Part shown: positions 40,516-40,903 of the stretch, in pieces
Position numbering within the stretch: position 1 is the first letter of the stretch
How the letters are laid out: the number at the start of each line of letters is the position of its first letter
NCBI GenBank assembly: GCA_019113845.1
Contig: DXGQ01000039.1
Span: 1-40,903 of the forward strand
Origin: Candidatus Anaerobutyricum avicola
GTDB lineage: Bacteria > Bacillota > Clostridia > Lachnospirales > Lachnospiraceae
Direction of reading: 5' to 3'
Length of the DNA: 40,903 bases
Program-made: the position numbers and the translations under genes
The notes under the pieces: model-generated
What the model saw: the letters and a program-made list of their open reading frames with translations, nothing else
Told to the model about the DNA's origin: nothing
The model's database searches: none

Positions 40516-40648
40516 CGAAATTCTACTCATTTAATAGAAGCTTAACATTTAGTGTAATTTATTACATCATTGCTTACTATGATATGTCGTATAGCTTTGC
40601 ATCAGATTTACAATCTTACTGGTTAATAAGTAGGTTAACGGAAGAAAA

Positions 40649-40684
40649 CGCCCTGAGAACAGTTCCTGTACTGCTCTCAGGACG
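40649..40684 (-). terminator. Terminator of the gene at the right edge
   Basis: A 15-bp hairpin on the minus strand, CGTCCTGAGAGCAGT (40684-40670) with ACTGTTCTCAGGGCG (40663-40649), containing a few G.U or mismatched pairs, followed by TTTTCTT. Confidence 0.85.
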
Positions 40685-40708
40685 CTTTGGATTATAAAAT
40701 CATCTTTT

Positions 40709-40903
40709 TCATACTGTTGCTAATTTCTTATCTTCAATTTTATTTAAGATCAGTTTGACCGTTTTTTCATCCAGCTCCTTTCCTTCCATGGATAAAATCC
40801 CTTCCATAATCTCCCGCCTTTCTTCCCGATGTCCTTCAAGACGCCCGATTTTTATACCTTCTTCTTTCCCACCATTATAGATCCTCTCCGAATATTCACA
40901 CAT
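40709..40903 (-). CDS. C-terminal part of an Rpn-like (PD-(D/E)XK transposase/nuclease) protein
   Basis: 64 residues ending at the TAA near 40709; the first Met coincides with the window edge, so the protein probably begins outside. The sequence YNGGKEEGIKIGRLEGHREER, MEGILSMEGKELDEKTVKLI is typical of the variable C-terminal tail of Rpn-family recombination-promoting nucleases/putative transposases, with EGxxxG-type repeats. The catalytic part is not in the window. The assignment is by tail pattern only. It ends in a good terminator. Confidence 0.55.
   Translation of the reverse strand: MCEYSERIYNGGKEEGIKIGRLEGHREERREIMEGILSMEGKELDEKTVKLILNKIEDKKLATV

Noticed and set aside
1-40903. CRISPR array, tRNA or rRNA genes, prophage
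   Set aside because: No regularly spaced repeats, no cloverleaf-like sequence with a T-arm, and no phage structural or integrase genes were seen.

Overview
The window looks like chromosomal DNA of a Clostridia bacterium, most likely a Lachnospiraceae-type gut Firmicute. The evidence is gene order and gene types: argF-birA-coaX-dus next to greA, cdaA-cdaR preceded by two membrane genes, a T-box on pheST, a Clostridia-style 6S RNA, DUF5662, and strong AGGAGG ribosome sites. GC content is near 50 percent. Almost all genes lie on the minus strand; the main plus-strand blocks are one acetyltransferase (2172-3179) and the queuosine operon (14671-17180). No rRNA, tRNA, CRISPR array, prophage or classical transposase was seen.

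Layout, left to right. 1-4240: a palindromic repeat, mltG, a GNAT acetyltransferase and queA. 4458-8541: pheT and pheS behind a T-box leader. 8592-10368: an AAA-ATPase/nuclease gene that appears to have inserted into the 3' end of a GNAT gene, leaving 34-bp direct repeats and an in-frame remnant of the old GNAT end. 10316-13213: the GNAT gene, a small secreted protein, a YdcF-like protein and a YihY/BrkB membrane protein. 13376-13594: 6S RNA with its own promoter. 13695-17180: a DUF5662 protein and the divergent queuosine precursor operon queD-queE-folE-queC behind a preQ1-I-like riboswitch and terminator.

17365-21805: an atypical HPr protein, then a tightly coupled operon (transcribed right to left) encoding a lipoprotein that fuses a solute-binding domain to a von Willebrand A domain, an XpaC-family membrane protein, a second membrane-anchored solute-binding-like protein related to the first, and a shortened TelA-family protein. 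This is the best candidate in the window for a poorly described multi-gene system. 22022-27709: ridA, an MBL-fold protein, endonuclease IV, glycerol kinase, a TrmH-type rRNA methyltransferase and a TetR regulator. 27931-31476: the c-di-AMP synthase operon. 31735-36649: greA, then argF-birA-unknown-coaX-dus. 36799-40387: an LtaS-like sulfatase and an SPFH/NfeD pair. The window ends in the C-terminal part of an Rpn-like protein.

Three kinds of structure lie outside the genes: a dispersed palindromic element (complete or partial copies at 1, 24331, 32404 and 36766), a separate 52-bp repeat (13229 and 17315), and the AAA cassette scar. Together they suggest small mobile or formerly mobile DNA moving through otherwise ordinary housekeeping sequence. 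All functional statements come from reading the sequence and from family knowledge; no database search was run.
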